The notes beneath the pieces were generated by a model. That model did no database searches. It was not told the DNA's origin and was given only the letters and a program-made list of their open reading frames with translations. This document shows positions 1-6,077 of a stretch of DNA of 6,129 nt, piece after piece (positions within the stretch are counted from its first letter, which is position 1; each line of letters begins with the position of its first letter). The stretch comes from JAKQHY01 sp034429675 (GTDB lineage: Bacteria > Chloroflexota > Anaerolineae > B4-G1 > SLSP01). The stretch is from NCBI GenBank assembly GCA_034429675.1, contig DAOUFX010000045.1, forward strand, positions 1 to 6,129, in the 5' to 3' direction. The position numbers were made by a program, and so were the translations under genes.

Positions 1-744
1 AGTGATGCCGAAGTGCTGACAGCAGCGATAGTTGCGGCGATGTTTTATGCCGGTAATCAGGCGACAGCTTGCCAAATGCTTAAAGAAAAAGGGTACATGC
101 CGAAAATGCTGAGTAGGGGACGTTTCAACCGCCGCTTGCATCGCATCCGCGAATTGGTTTTAGTGGTATTCGCAGCGTTGGCAGAACATTGGAAAGCGTT
201 GAATGAGAATTCCATCTACAGCATTGATTCTTTCCCGGTGGCAGTTTGCGACAACATCCGCATTCCGCGTGCGAAACTCTATCACGATGAGGCCTACCGG
301 GGTTATTGCGCCAGCAAAAAGCGCTACTTCTATGGAGTTAAAGTGCATCTGGTCGTTACGCAAGATGGTCAGCCGGTAGAGGTCTATTTGACGCCGGGAT
401 CAACGGCCGACGTGACCTTATTGCCAGACTTGCTACTAGATTTGCCCGCTAATTCGGAAATCTATGCGGATCGGGCCTACACTGATTATGTGTTTGAGGA
501 CGATTTCAAGGATGTGGATGGGCAACAAGGCAGTCAATTCCTTCCCATGCGCAAGGCTAATTCGAAACGTCCTGTACCGCCTTGGCAGCAGTATCTACAA
601 CACACCCATCGAAAAATGGTTGAAACCACCGCCAGTTTGGTGTCGCAGTTGTTGCCGAAATCCATTCATGCAGTGACTGCGGCTGGCTTTGAACTGAAGG
701 TGGTTCTATTCGTGCTGGCCGCCAGCCTTCGTTCTGTTAGGTAG
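1..744 (+). CDS. IS982-family DDE transposase, 5' end cut by window edge
   Basis: This transposase would catalyse strand cleavage and transfer of the IS through an RNase H-fold DDE active site. The frame is open from base 1 (residues SDAEVLTAAIVAA), which fits the conserved N-terminal region of IS982 transposases, so the GTG at 13 is probably not the start and roughly 40 N-terminal residues are missing; 247 codons are visible. Typical family blocks are seen: SRGRFNRRLHRI, IDSFPVAVCDN, YRGYCASKKRYFYGVKVHL, LTPGSTADV, and near the end KSIHAVTAAGFELK. Likely catalytic residues are Asp at 226-228 (IDSFP), Asp at 469-471 (YADRAY) and Glu at 622-624 (VETTASL), spaced 81 and 51 codons apart. All three are present and there is no frameshift. 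It ends with TAG at 742-744. The family call is from motif recognition and is confident. Confidence 0.9.
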   Translation, partial: SDAEVLTAAIVAAMFYAGNQATACQMLKEKGYMPKMLSRGRFNRRLHRIRELVLVVFAALAEHWKALNENSIYSIDSFPVAVCDNIRIPRAKLYHDEAYRGYCASKKRYFYGVKVHLVVTQDGQPVEVYLTPGSTADVTLLPDLLLDLPANSEIYADRAYTDYVFEDDFKDVDGQQGSQFLPMRKANSKRPVPPWQQYLQHTHRKMVETTASLVSQLLPKSIHAVTAAGFELKVVLFVLAASLRSVR

Positions 745-754
745 CAACTTGGGT
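740..754 (+). repeat. Candidate right terminal inverted repeat of the IS982-type element
   Basis: The sequence GGTAGCAACTTGGGT lies exactly at the transposase stop codon. Read inward from the outside it is ACCCAAGTTGCTACC, which begins with AC as IS982-family ends usually do. An inverted repeat lying at or overlapping the transposase stop is common in compact IS elements. The matching left repeat is outside the window, so this is an inference. Confidence 0.5.
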
Positions 755-824
755 TCCCTATTTGATTTTGTGGGCGATCATACCGCGACGCCGTCACGAA
801 TAAACGCCGAGAAACTCGCCGGTT
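755..824. other. Short spacer between IS end and terminator; possible 3' tail of an interrupted gene
   Basis: No gene can be called in these 70 bases. One + frame reads PYLILWAIIPRRRHE and stops at TAA 801-803, just before the terminator at 825. This would suit the end of a gene whose upstream part was displaced by the IS insertion. The reading is too short to identify and may be chance. The terminator at 825-862 does imply that some + strand transcript once ended here. Confidence 0.25.
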
Positions 825-862
825 GTGGGGAATGGAGAAATCATCCATTCCCCACTTTTTTT
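825..862 (+). terminator. Intrinsic (rho-independent) terminator
   Basis: A perfect 12-bp inverted repeat (GTGGGGAATGGA at 825-836, its complement at 844-855) encloses a 7-nt loop and is followed at once by seven T residues (856-862). This is textbook architecture for a + strand terminator. It would end transcripts coming from the left, including read-through from the transposase, and so insulates the downstream operon from the IS. Confidence 0.92.
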
Positions 863-889
863 GTCGGGCCCGGCAAAAGGCATTATAAT
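861..889 (+). promoter_or_regulatory. Sigma70-type promoter for the cyclase-exonuclease-zwf operon
   Basis: A perfect -10 hexamer TATAAT (884-889) lies 17 bp downstream of TTGTCG (861-866), which matches 4 of 6 bases of the -35 consensus. Transcription would start near 896, giving a leader of about 25 nt before the TTG start at 919. The first two bases of the -35 box are the last two of the upstream terminator's T-tract, so terminator and promoter are packed end to end. The call is based on sequence match only. Confidence 0.75.
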
Positions 890-909
890 GAAGAGGTTAT
901 TTTCGCAAT

Positions 910-921
910 AGGACTTTTTTG
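910..921 (+). promoter_or_regulatory. Ribosome binding site and TTG start of the cyclase gene
   Basis: AGGA at 910-913 is 5 nt before a TTG codon at 919-921 that lies at the end of a six-T run. The alternative starts ATG 931 and ATG 934 are in frame but have no good Shine-Dalgarno sequence, the best being a weak ACGGA before 934. The TTG start is preferred on this ground, with real doubt. The choice changes only four or five N-terminal residues ahead of the receiver domain. Confidence 0.5.
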
Positions 922-2499
922 AAACGGATAATGATGGGAACGCAAGCTTATCAAGCGCACATTTTGGTGGTTGACGACAGTAACGATATTCAGGAATTTC
1001 TTAAGCGACTGGTTTTGGAGCCGGCGGGGTATCAGGTCACGCTGGCCCAAAACGGCGAAATGGGATTGCGGCTTGCGCTTGAACAGCGACCCGACATGAT
1101 ATTGCTGGATTACGAAATGCCGCGAATGAATGGCGTCGAAGTGCTGCGGGCGTTGGTAGCGCAAAAAGTATACATTCCGACCATTCTGATCACCTCGTAT
1201 GGATCGGAATCCGTAGCGGTAGATGTGTTCCGGCTGGGAGTGCGCGACTATGTCCCCAAGCCGTTTACCGTGGATGAAATTCTGGAAGCCATCCAGCGCG
1301 TCCTCTACACGGTGCGGCTTGAGCAGGAACGGGACGCCCTCTTTGCGCAACTACAACAGACAAACACACAGTTAGCCCAGCACATTAAAGAACTCGACAT
1401 TTTGTACCACGTCAGCAAGTCCGTGACCACTCTGCAAGAGCGAGAGAAACTGCTAGAGCGCATTCTGGACGCAGCGCTCTATCTGACCGGAGCCGCCGAT
1501 GGCCGGCTGGTTTTGTTGGATCAGGAAACCGGGGATGTCACCGCACAAGTGCTCCGCGAAAACAAAGGCGCGGGACGGGTTACCGAGGGCACATTGAGCA
1601 CGTTGGATACGCAAACCATGGATTTGATTATGAATGTGCCATTGCAATTGGGCAACAAGACCATCGGCATGTTGACGGTGAGCAATAAACGCAACCGTTG
1701 GCCCTTGAACCCGCAGAACAAGCGCATGTTGCGCATGCTGGCCGATTATGCCGCCATCGCCATCGAGAATTTCCGGCTGCTGGCCGAAATTGAAACCCGG
1801 CAAGATCGTGAAAAACGCGACCTGCGCGACCGTTTTTCACATTATCTGGCGCCTTCCGTAGTGGATCGCATCCTGAAACAGCCGCTCAATGTGCGGCCCG
1901 GTGGCCATCGTCGCTCGATTACAGTGCTCTTTGCCGACCTCCGCAATTTCACGACCTTCAGCCGCAGCGCTTCGCCGGAGACGATCATCGCGATCCTGAA
2001 CCGGCACGTTGCGGTTGCCGCGGATGCCATCCAGAAGGAAGGCGGGACACTGGACAAGTTTATGGGAGATGAAGTGATGGCGCTCTTCAATGCTCCCGCA
2101 ACACAGCCGCAGTATGCTTTCCACGCAGTATCCGCAGCCTGGCGCATTCAACAAACGCTCCAGCAAATTCATCAGCTTTTGCCGGTACAGCAACGGCTGG
2201 CTTACGGCATCGGCATCGCTACCGGCGACGCCATCGTGGGCAACGTGGGCACCGATATGATGGTCAATTATACGGCGGTGGGCGTCACAGTGGGCAAGGC
2301 CCATCAGTTGCAAGAACAAGCCCCGCCGGGCGGCATCCTGATTTGTCATGGCACCTACGAGATGGTGAAAAACATGGTGCGCGCAAAACCGTTGCCGCCG
2401 ATCACTGTGAAAGGTCAACAACATCCCGAACCCGTCTATGAGGTTTTGGAGATGCTGACACCAACTTTATCCGAATCAGAGGAGAATAAAAACACATGA
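919..2499 (+). CDS. REC-GAF-class III adenylate/guanylate cyclase-like signalling protein
   Basis: This 526-aa soluble protein has three modules. A response-regulator receiver (about residues 14-130) carries the acidic pair D19/D20, phospho-acceptor D64 (LLDYEMP), T92 and K114 (VPKPF), so it should be phosphorylated by an unidentified histidine kinase. A charged, coiled-coil-like linker (about 133-160) leads to a GAF-like domain (about 160-290). After a cyclase-transducer-type helix (about 295-322) comes a class III cyclase domain (about 330-518). Metal-binding D340 (FADLRNFT) and D384 (FMGDEVMALF) and purine-selecting K380 and T452 are present; the Lys/Thr pair suggests an ATP-type, class IIIb pocket. 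The transition-state Asn and Arg of the usual VNxAxRL motif are replaced by G459 and Q463 (VTVGKAHQL), so cyclase activity as a homodimer is doubtful. No membrane segment or signal peptide is seen. Its stop overlaps the next gene's start (ATGA). The domain calls are firm; the output activity is uncertain. Confidence 0.92.
   Translation: MKRIMMGTQAYQAHILVVDDSNDIQEFLKRLVLEPAGYQVTLAQNGEMGLRLALEQRPDMILLDYEMPRMNGVEVLRALVAQKVYIPTILITSYGSESVAVDVFRLGVRDYVPKPFTVDEILEAIQRVLYTVRLEQERDALFAQLQQTNTQLAQHIKELDILYHVSKSVTTLQEREKLLERILDAALYLTGAADGRLVLLDQETGDVTAQVLRENKGAGRVTEGTLSTLDTQTMDLIMNVPLQLGNKTIGMLTVSNKRNRWPLNPQNKRMLRMLADYAAIAIENFRLLAEIETRQDREKRDLRDRFSHYLAPSVVDRILKQPLNVRPGGHRRSITVLFADLRNFTTFSRSASPETIIAILNRHVAVAADAIQKEGGTLDKFMGDEVMALFNAPATQPQYAFHAVSAAWRIQQTLQQIHQLLPVQQRLAYGIGIATGDAIVGNVGTDMMVNYTAVGVTVGKAHQLQEQAPPGGILICHGTYEMVKNMVRAKPLPPITVKGQQHPEPVYEVLEMLTPTLSESEENKNT
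2478..2484 (+). promoter_or_regulatory. Shine-Dalgarno site for the exonuclease gene
   Basis: AGAGGAG lies inside the last codons of the cyclase gene, 11 nt before the ATG at 2496. It supports that start and fits translation coupled to the upstream gene. Confidence 0.65.
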
Positions 2500-3020
2500 C
2501 GGTTTTCTTTGATGTCGAAACGCAAAACACCTTCGACGAAGTCGGGGGGCATTACCCGGAACGCCTGCGCATTTCAGTGGTGGTCTCTTACAACACTGCC
2601 GACCAGGCGTTTCATCGTTACACAGAAGCCGACGTCGCCGATCTGGTCAAGGAACTGCAAGGCGCCGACCTGGTCGTCGGCTTCAATCTTTACGGGTTTG
2701 ATTACCCGGTGGTGATGCGCTATGGCGATGTGGACCTGCGCCAGTTACCGACGGTGGATATGCTGGACGTGCTCTACAAGACGTTGGGATTCCGCGTGGG
2801 CCTGGATTCAGTGGCGTCGGCCACCTTGAAGGTCGGCAAGAGCGCCGACGGGTTGCAGGCGGTGCGCTGGTGGCGCGAAGGCAAGATCGAAGAGATCTTT
2901 AAGTATTGCGAACAGGATGTCGCCGTGACCCGCGACGTCTACGAGTTTGGGAAGAAAAATCACTACGTGCAATACTATGACCGGCGCTATCAACTCCAAA
3001 GAGTCCCGGTGCGCTGGTGA
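2496..3020 (+). CDS. Stand-alone DEDDy 3'-5' exonuclease-like protein (RNase H-like fold, YprB/RNase_H_2 type)
   Basis: This 174-aa protein is a single RNase H-like domain of the DEDD exonuclease superfamily, which removes nucleotides from nucleic acid 3' ends using two metal ions. Exo I is FFDVET (D6, E8), Exo II is GFNLYGFDYPVV (N64, D69) and Exo III is YCEQDVAVT (Y137, D141), the Tyr-x3-Asp form that marks the DEDDy subgroup. All acidic ligands are present, so it is probably active. Its length equals one such domain, with no helicase or polymerase part attached. The substrate (DNA or RNA) cannot be told from sequence. The start ATG overlaps the cyclase stop by ATGA, and the gene's own TGA overlaps the GTG start of zwf, so it sits inside a translationally coupled operon. 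No link between this nuclease and its neighbours is established. Confidence 0.82.
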   Translation: MTVFFDVETQNTFDEVGGHYPERLRISVVVSYNTADQAFHRYTEADVADLVKELQGADLVVGFNLYGFDYPVVMRYGDVDLRQLPTVDMLDVLYKTLGFRVGLDSVASATLKVGKSADGLQAVRWWREGKIEEIFKYCEQDVAVTRDVYEFGKKNHYVQYYDRRYQLQRVPVRW

Positions 3021-4489
3021 ACTCGACCATGCCGGGTTCTTCTGAATCGGTTACCATTATCATTTTTGGCGCTTCCGGCGATCTGACGCAGCGCAAGCTC
3101 GGTCCGGCGCTGCACAGCCTCTCGTGTGAGGGGCTGTTGCCGCCCAAGACGCACATCGTCGGCGTGGCGCGTTCACCGTTGGATGACGCCGCGTTTCGTG
3201 AACGCATCTATCAAGGCGTGGAAACTTATGCGCGACTGGATTCCGGCGTCTGTCGGCTCTGGCACGATTTCTCCGGTCGCTACCACTACCTGTCCGGCGA
3301 TTACGACGACGCCGAAACCTACCAACGGCTGGCGCTCTATCTGGAAACCCTGGAGCGCGAACAGGGCATGGTGGGCAACCGCCTTTTCTACCTGTCCACG
3401 CCGCCGGAGCTGTATCCGCCGATTGTGACCCATTTGGGCGGGGCCGGGATGCAACGCAGCGTTCAGGGGAGCGCATGGCGCCGCATCATCATCGAAAAAC
3501 CGTTCGGTCACGACCTGGAAAGCGCGCGCCGGCTCAATGCACAGATTCACGACGTGTTCGACGAAGATCAAATCTATCGCATTGATCACTACCTGGGCAA
3601 AGAAACCGTGCAGAACATCCTCGCCCTGCGCTTTGCCAACGCCATCTTCGAGCCGCTGTGGAATCGCAATTACGTAGACTACGTCGAAATCACCGTCGCC
3701 GAGACGGTGCGGGTGGAGCAGCGCGCCGGCTACTACGACCACTCCGGCGTCTTGCGCGATATGGTTCAGAGCCATCTTCTGCAACTGTTGACGCTGATCG
3801 CGATGGAACCGCCCGCGGCTTTCAACGCGCGCGCCCTGCGCGACGAGAAAGTCAAGGTGCTGCAAGCCCTCCGCCCCGCTTCCGCGAAGGAGATGGTATT
3901 GGGCCAGTATGCGCAGTATGCGACCGAAACCGGCGTTGCGCCCGGTTCGTGGACGCCTACCTATGCCGCGTTGCGGCTCTACATTGACAACTGGCGCTGG
4001 AAAGGCGTGCCGTTCTATCTGCGCTCCGGCAAAGGCATGGCGGACAAGGTGACAGAAATTACCATGCGCTTCAGACCGGCGCCGCATCTGCTGTTCCCGG
4101 AAAACGTGGATCTGACGTCCAACCATCTGACCCTCTGCATCCAACCCGATGAAGCGGTCCATCTGAATTTCGCAACCAAATTGCCCGGCGCCGGGATGCG
4201 GGTCAAACCGGTGGACATGGAATTCCACTACGCCCGTGACTTTGGCGAGGCCGCGCTCCCCGAAGCCTACGAGCGATTGTTGCTGGACGCCATCCAGGGA
4301 GACGCTTCGCTGTTCACGCGCGCCGACGAAATCGAACTGGCATGGCAATGGGTAGACCCCCTCGCCGCGCCGTCACGCTCGCTGCACTTGTACCCGGTCG
4401 GAAGTTGGGGGCCATCAGAAGCCGACGCCCTCATCGCCCAAACCGGCGGAACGTGGTTGAGAACGGGAGGCAAGGGCGGAGAGGCGTGA
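3017..4489 (+). CDS. zwf: Glucose-6-phosphate 1-dehydrogenase
   Basis: This cytoplasmic enzyme oxidises glucose 6-phosphate to 6-phosphogluconolactone with NAD(P)+, the entry step of the oxidative pentose phosphate pathway. It is 490 aa, normal for the family. The N-terminal Rossmann dinucleotide site is GASGDLTQRK (18-27). EKPFGHDL (160-167) and the active-site signature RIDHYLGKE (188-196) follow, with D190, H191 and K195 in place. The catalytic-base histidine is H253 in MVQSH. LRSGKG (335-340) near the substrate site is also typical. The GTG start at 3017 overlaps the exonuclease stop; an in-frame ATG at 3029 with GGTGA 8 nt upstream (3016-3020) is an equally plausible start and would shorten the protein by four residues. 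The stop codon lies inside the first unit of a tandem repeat. The usual partners pgl and gnd are not in the window. Confidence 0.97.
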   Translation: MNSTMPGSSESVTIIIFGASGDLTQRKLGPALHSLSCEGLLPPKTHIVGVARSPLDDAAFRERIYQGVETYARLDSGVCRLWHDFSGRYHYLSGDYDDAETYQRLALYLETLEREQGMVGNRLFYLSTPPELYPPIVTHLGGAGMQRSVQGSAWRRIIIEKPFGHDLESARRLNAQIHDVFDEDQIYRIDHYLGKETVQNILALRFANAIFEPLWNRNYVDYVEITVAETVRVEQRAGYYDHSGVLRDMVQSHLLQLLTLIAMEPPAAFNARALRDEKVKVLQALRPASAKEMVLGQYAQYATETGVAPGSWTPTYAALRLYIDNWRWKGVPFYLRSGKGMADKVTEITMRFRPAPHLLFPENVDLTSNHLTLCIQPDEAVHLNFATKLPGAGMRVKPVDMEFHYARDFGEAALPEAYERLLLDAIQGDASLFTRADEIELAWQWVDPLAAPSRSLHLYPVGSWGPSEADALIAQTGGTWLRTGGKGGEA

Positions 4490-4518
4490 AGCGTGAAGCG
4501 TGAAACGTGAAGCGTGAA
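4484..4518 (+). repeat. Tandem heptamer array GCGTGAA, five units
   Basis: Five head-to-tail 7-bp units run from 4484 to 4518. Four are GCGTGAA and the fourth is ACGTGAA. The first unit includes the zwf stop codon (TGA 4487-4489). The arrangement has no spacers and so is not CRISPR. The function is unknown. Confidence 0.9.
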
Positions 4519-4530
4519 ATCGGAAATTAG

Positions 4531-4551
4531 TAATCCGTAATCCGTAATTCG
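4531..4551 (+). repeat. Tandem heptamer array TAATCCG, three units
   Basis: Three 7-bp units (TAATCCG, TAATCCG, TAATTCG) follow the GCGTGAA block after 12 bases and run directly into the octamer block. The unit length matches the previous block although the sequence differs. Confidence 0.85.
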
Positions 4552-4587
4552 CTGATCCGCTGATCCGCTGATCCGCTGATTCGCTGA
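4552..4587 (+). repeat. Tandem octamer array CTGATCCG, four and a half units
   Basis: Three exact CTGATCCG units, one CTGATTCG and a partial CTGA continue from the heptamer block without a gap. Each exact unit holds a GATC, giving three GATC sites 8 bp apart (4554, 4562, 4570). The block ends just before the fumC Shine-Dalgarno site. I see no convincing promoter or terminator hairpin in 4490-4604. Confidence 0.88.
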
Positions 4588-4591
4588 CCCT

Positions 4592-4596
4592 GGAGG
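4592..4596 (+). promoter_or_regulatory. Shine-Dalgarno site of fumC
   Basis: GGAGG is 8 nt upstream of ATG 4605, an ideal spacing. This fixes the fumC start and shows that fumC is translated independently of zwf. Confidence 0.85.
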
Positions 4597-4604
4597 AACG
4601 AAAA

Positions 4605-6026
4605 ATGACGGAAAACAAGACCGCTGAGACCCCGGCCTGGCGCGTTGAGCGCGACACGATGGGTGAGGTGCGCATTCCTGCAGATCGGTTGTGGGGCGCG
4701 CAAACGCAGCGCGCCGTCGAGAACTTCACGATCTCCGGGCAGGGATTGGGCCGGGTGTTTTTCAAGGCGCTGGGCCACGTCAAGCGAGCGTGCGCGCAGG
4801 CAAACACCGATCTGGGATTGCTCGCGCCGCGTCTGAGCGCTGCGATTGTACAGGCATGCGATGAGATCATCGCCGGGACGTGGGACGCGCATTTTCCGGT
4901 GGACGTGTTCCAGACCGGCTCCGGCACGTCCACCAACATGAACGCCAACGAAGTGATTGCCAACCGCGCCATTCAACAATTGGGCGGCGTCGTGGGCAGC
5001 AAAACGCCGGTGCATCCCAACGATCACGTCAACATGAGCCAATCCAGCAACGACGTCATCCCCACGGCGATCCACATCGCAGCGACGCTGGCGTTGCGCG
5101 ACGATCTGACGCCGGCGCTCATCGAAATGCGCGCGGTACTGCTGGAAAAAGCGCGGGCTTTTGACGACATCGTCAAAACCGGGCGCACCCATCTTCAGGA
5201 CGCGACCCCCATCCGCCTGGGCCAGGAATTTTCCGGTTACGCGGCGCAAGTCGAACACAGCCTGGAGCGCGTCGGGCGAGCCATAGCGGCGCTGCGCGAA
5301 CTACCGTTGGGAGGCACCGCCGTCGGCACCGGCATCAATTGTCCGCCGGCGTTTGCGGCGCGCGCGCTGGTACATCTGAACGCAGCCCTGAACGGCGACT
5401 TTGTCGAAGCGCGCAACCACATCGAAGCCAACGCCGCGCGCGACGCTCTGGTCGAAGCTTCGGGACTCCTCAAAGCGGTGGCCGTCAGCCTGCACAAAAT
5501 CGCCAACGACGTGCGCTGGCTTGGCTCCGGGCCGCGCAACGGGCTGGGGGAATTGCGCCTGCCGGCGGTGCAGCCCGGATCCTCGATCATGCCCGGCAAA
5601 GTCAATCCGGTGATTCCCGAAGCATTGCTCATGGTGTGCGCACAGGTCATCGCCGGCGATCTTGCGATTACCCAGGGCGGGCTGGGAAGTTACTTCGAGT
5701 TGAATCTGATGATGCCGCTCATCGCCCACAACCTGCTAGAGGGGATTGCGTGGCTGGCCAACGCCGTGCGCATGTTCACCACGCGCTGTCTTGCCAGCCT
5801 TGAGGCGGACGCCGAACATTGTGACGCCACCGCCGCGCGCAACCTGTCCCTGGCAACGGCGCTGGCGCCGGTCATCGGCTACGATCGCGCCGCCGAGATC
5901 GCCAAAGAAGCGTACCGCACCGGCCAAACCGTGCGCGAAGTGGCGCTGGCCTGGTCCGTCATGCCCCCGGCGGAGCTGGATGTGCTGCTGGACGCGCGCC
6001 GCATGACCGAACCCGAAACCGCCTGA
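4605..6026 (+). CDS. fumC: Fumarate hydratase class II (fumarase C)
   Basis: This enzyme interconverts fumarate and L-malate in the TCA cycle as an iron-independent cytoplasmic homotetramer. It is 473 aa, close to the family norm. Family motifs appear in order: GSGTSTNMNANEVIANRA, HPNDHVNMSQSSND with S147/S148/N149, TGRTHLQDATP with H196 (the E. coli FumC H188 equivalent), LGGTAVGTGIN, and the signature loop GSSIMPGKVNP with catalytic-base S326, M329, K332 and N334. The C-terminal tail carries the usual LDxxRMTEP. The close relative is aspartase; the Ser-Ser-Asn triplet, where aspartases have Ser-Thr-Asn, favours fumarase. The loop continues as NPVIPEA, a version shared by aspartases and a subset of fumarases, so a small doubt about substrate remains. 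It has its own ribosome site. No promoter of its own is evident, so it could be co-transcribed with zwf through the repeats. Confidence 0.94.
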   Translation: MTENKTAETPAWRVERDTMGEVRIPADRLWGAQTQRAVENFTISGQGLGRVFFKALGHVKRACAQANTDLGLLAPRLSAAIVQACDEIIAGTWDAHFPVDVFQTGSGTSTNMNANEVIANRAIQQLGGVVGSKTPVHPNDHVNMSQSSNDVIPTAIHIAATLALRDDLTPALIEMRAVLLEKARAFDDIVKTGRTHLQDATPIRLGQEFSGYAAQVEHSLERVGRAIAALRELPLGGTAVGTGINCPPAFAARALVHLNAALNGDFVEARNHIEANAARDALVEASGLLKAVAVSLHKIANDVRWLGSGPRNGLGELRLPAVQPGSSIMPGKVNPVIPEALLMVCAQVIAGDLAITQGGLGSYFELNLMMPLIAHNLLEGIAWLANAVRMFTTRCLASLEADAEHCDATAARNLSLATALAPVIGYDRAAEIAKEAYRTGQTVREVALAWSVMPPAELDVLLDARRMTEPETA

Positions 6027-6051
6027 CGATACTCACCTCTGAAAATGGCGT

Positions 6052-6065
6052 TTAGCCGTTAGCCG
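6052..6065 (+). repeat. Two-copy heptamer TTAGCCG
   Basis: TTAGCCG is repeated exactly in tandem shortly after the fumC stop. Its 7-bp unit and general form (TTA/TAA plus a CCG end) recall the TAATCCG block before fumC. With only two copies, chance is possible. Confidence 0.55.
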
Positions 6066-6077
6066 GATATAAGGGGG

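Larger units (their letters stand above)
1..754 (+). mobile_element. IS982-family insertion sequence, right part (left end outside window)
   Basis: The block consists of a transposase gene open at the window's left edge and a candidate right inverted repeat that overlaps its stop codon. The family assignment rests on the transposase protein (see that entry). The reading frame is undamaged to the end, so the copy may be active if its left part is whole. Base composition is lower in G+C than the downstream genes, as expected of a mobile insertion. The exact right boundary (about 754) is inferred from a sequence ending in GT, as IS982-type ends do; the left end and the target-site duplication cannot be examined here. 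Confidence 0.8.

Noticed and set aside
755..918. Outward promoter from the IS right end driving the operon
   Set aside because: TTGGGT and TTGATT near the IS end have no suitable -10 at 16-18 bp, and the terminator at 825-862 would stop such transcripts.
1837..2424. Minus-strand open frame opposite the cyclase domain
   Set aside because: It overlaps a conserved coding domain in full and shows no recognisable protein features or ribosome site that I can support.
3173..4348. Long minus-strand open frame (391 codons) opposite zwf
   Set aside because: It is antisense to a gene with unmistakable G6PD motifs, its product resembles nothing I recognise, and GC-rich genes commonly leave the opposite strand open.
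4484..4587. CRISPR array
   Set aside because: The units are only 7-8 bp, directly adjoining, with no unique spacers and no cas gene nearby.
4490..4604. Separate fumC promoter or riboswitch in the zwf-fumC gap
   Set aside because: No -35/-10 pair with proper spacing and no extended stem structure could be found in the repeat-filled gap.
4527..5258. Minus-strand open frame of 243 codons covering the repeats and the start of fumC
   Set aside because: It is a shadow of fumC extended by stop-free tandem repeats; its end translates the repeat units and it has no family features.
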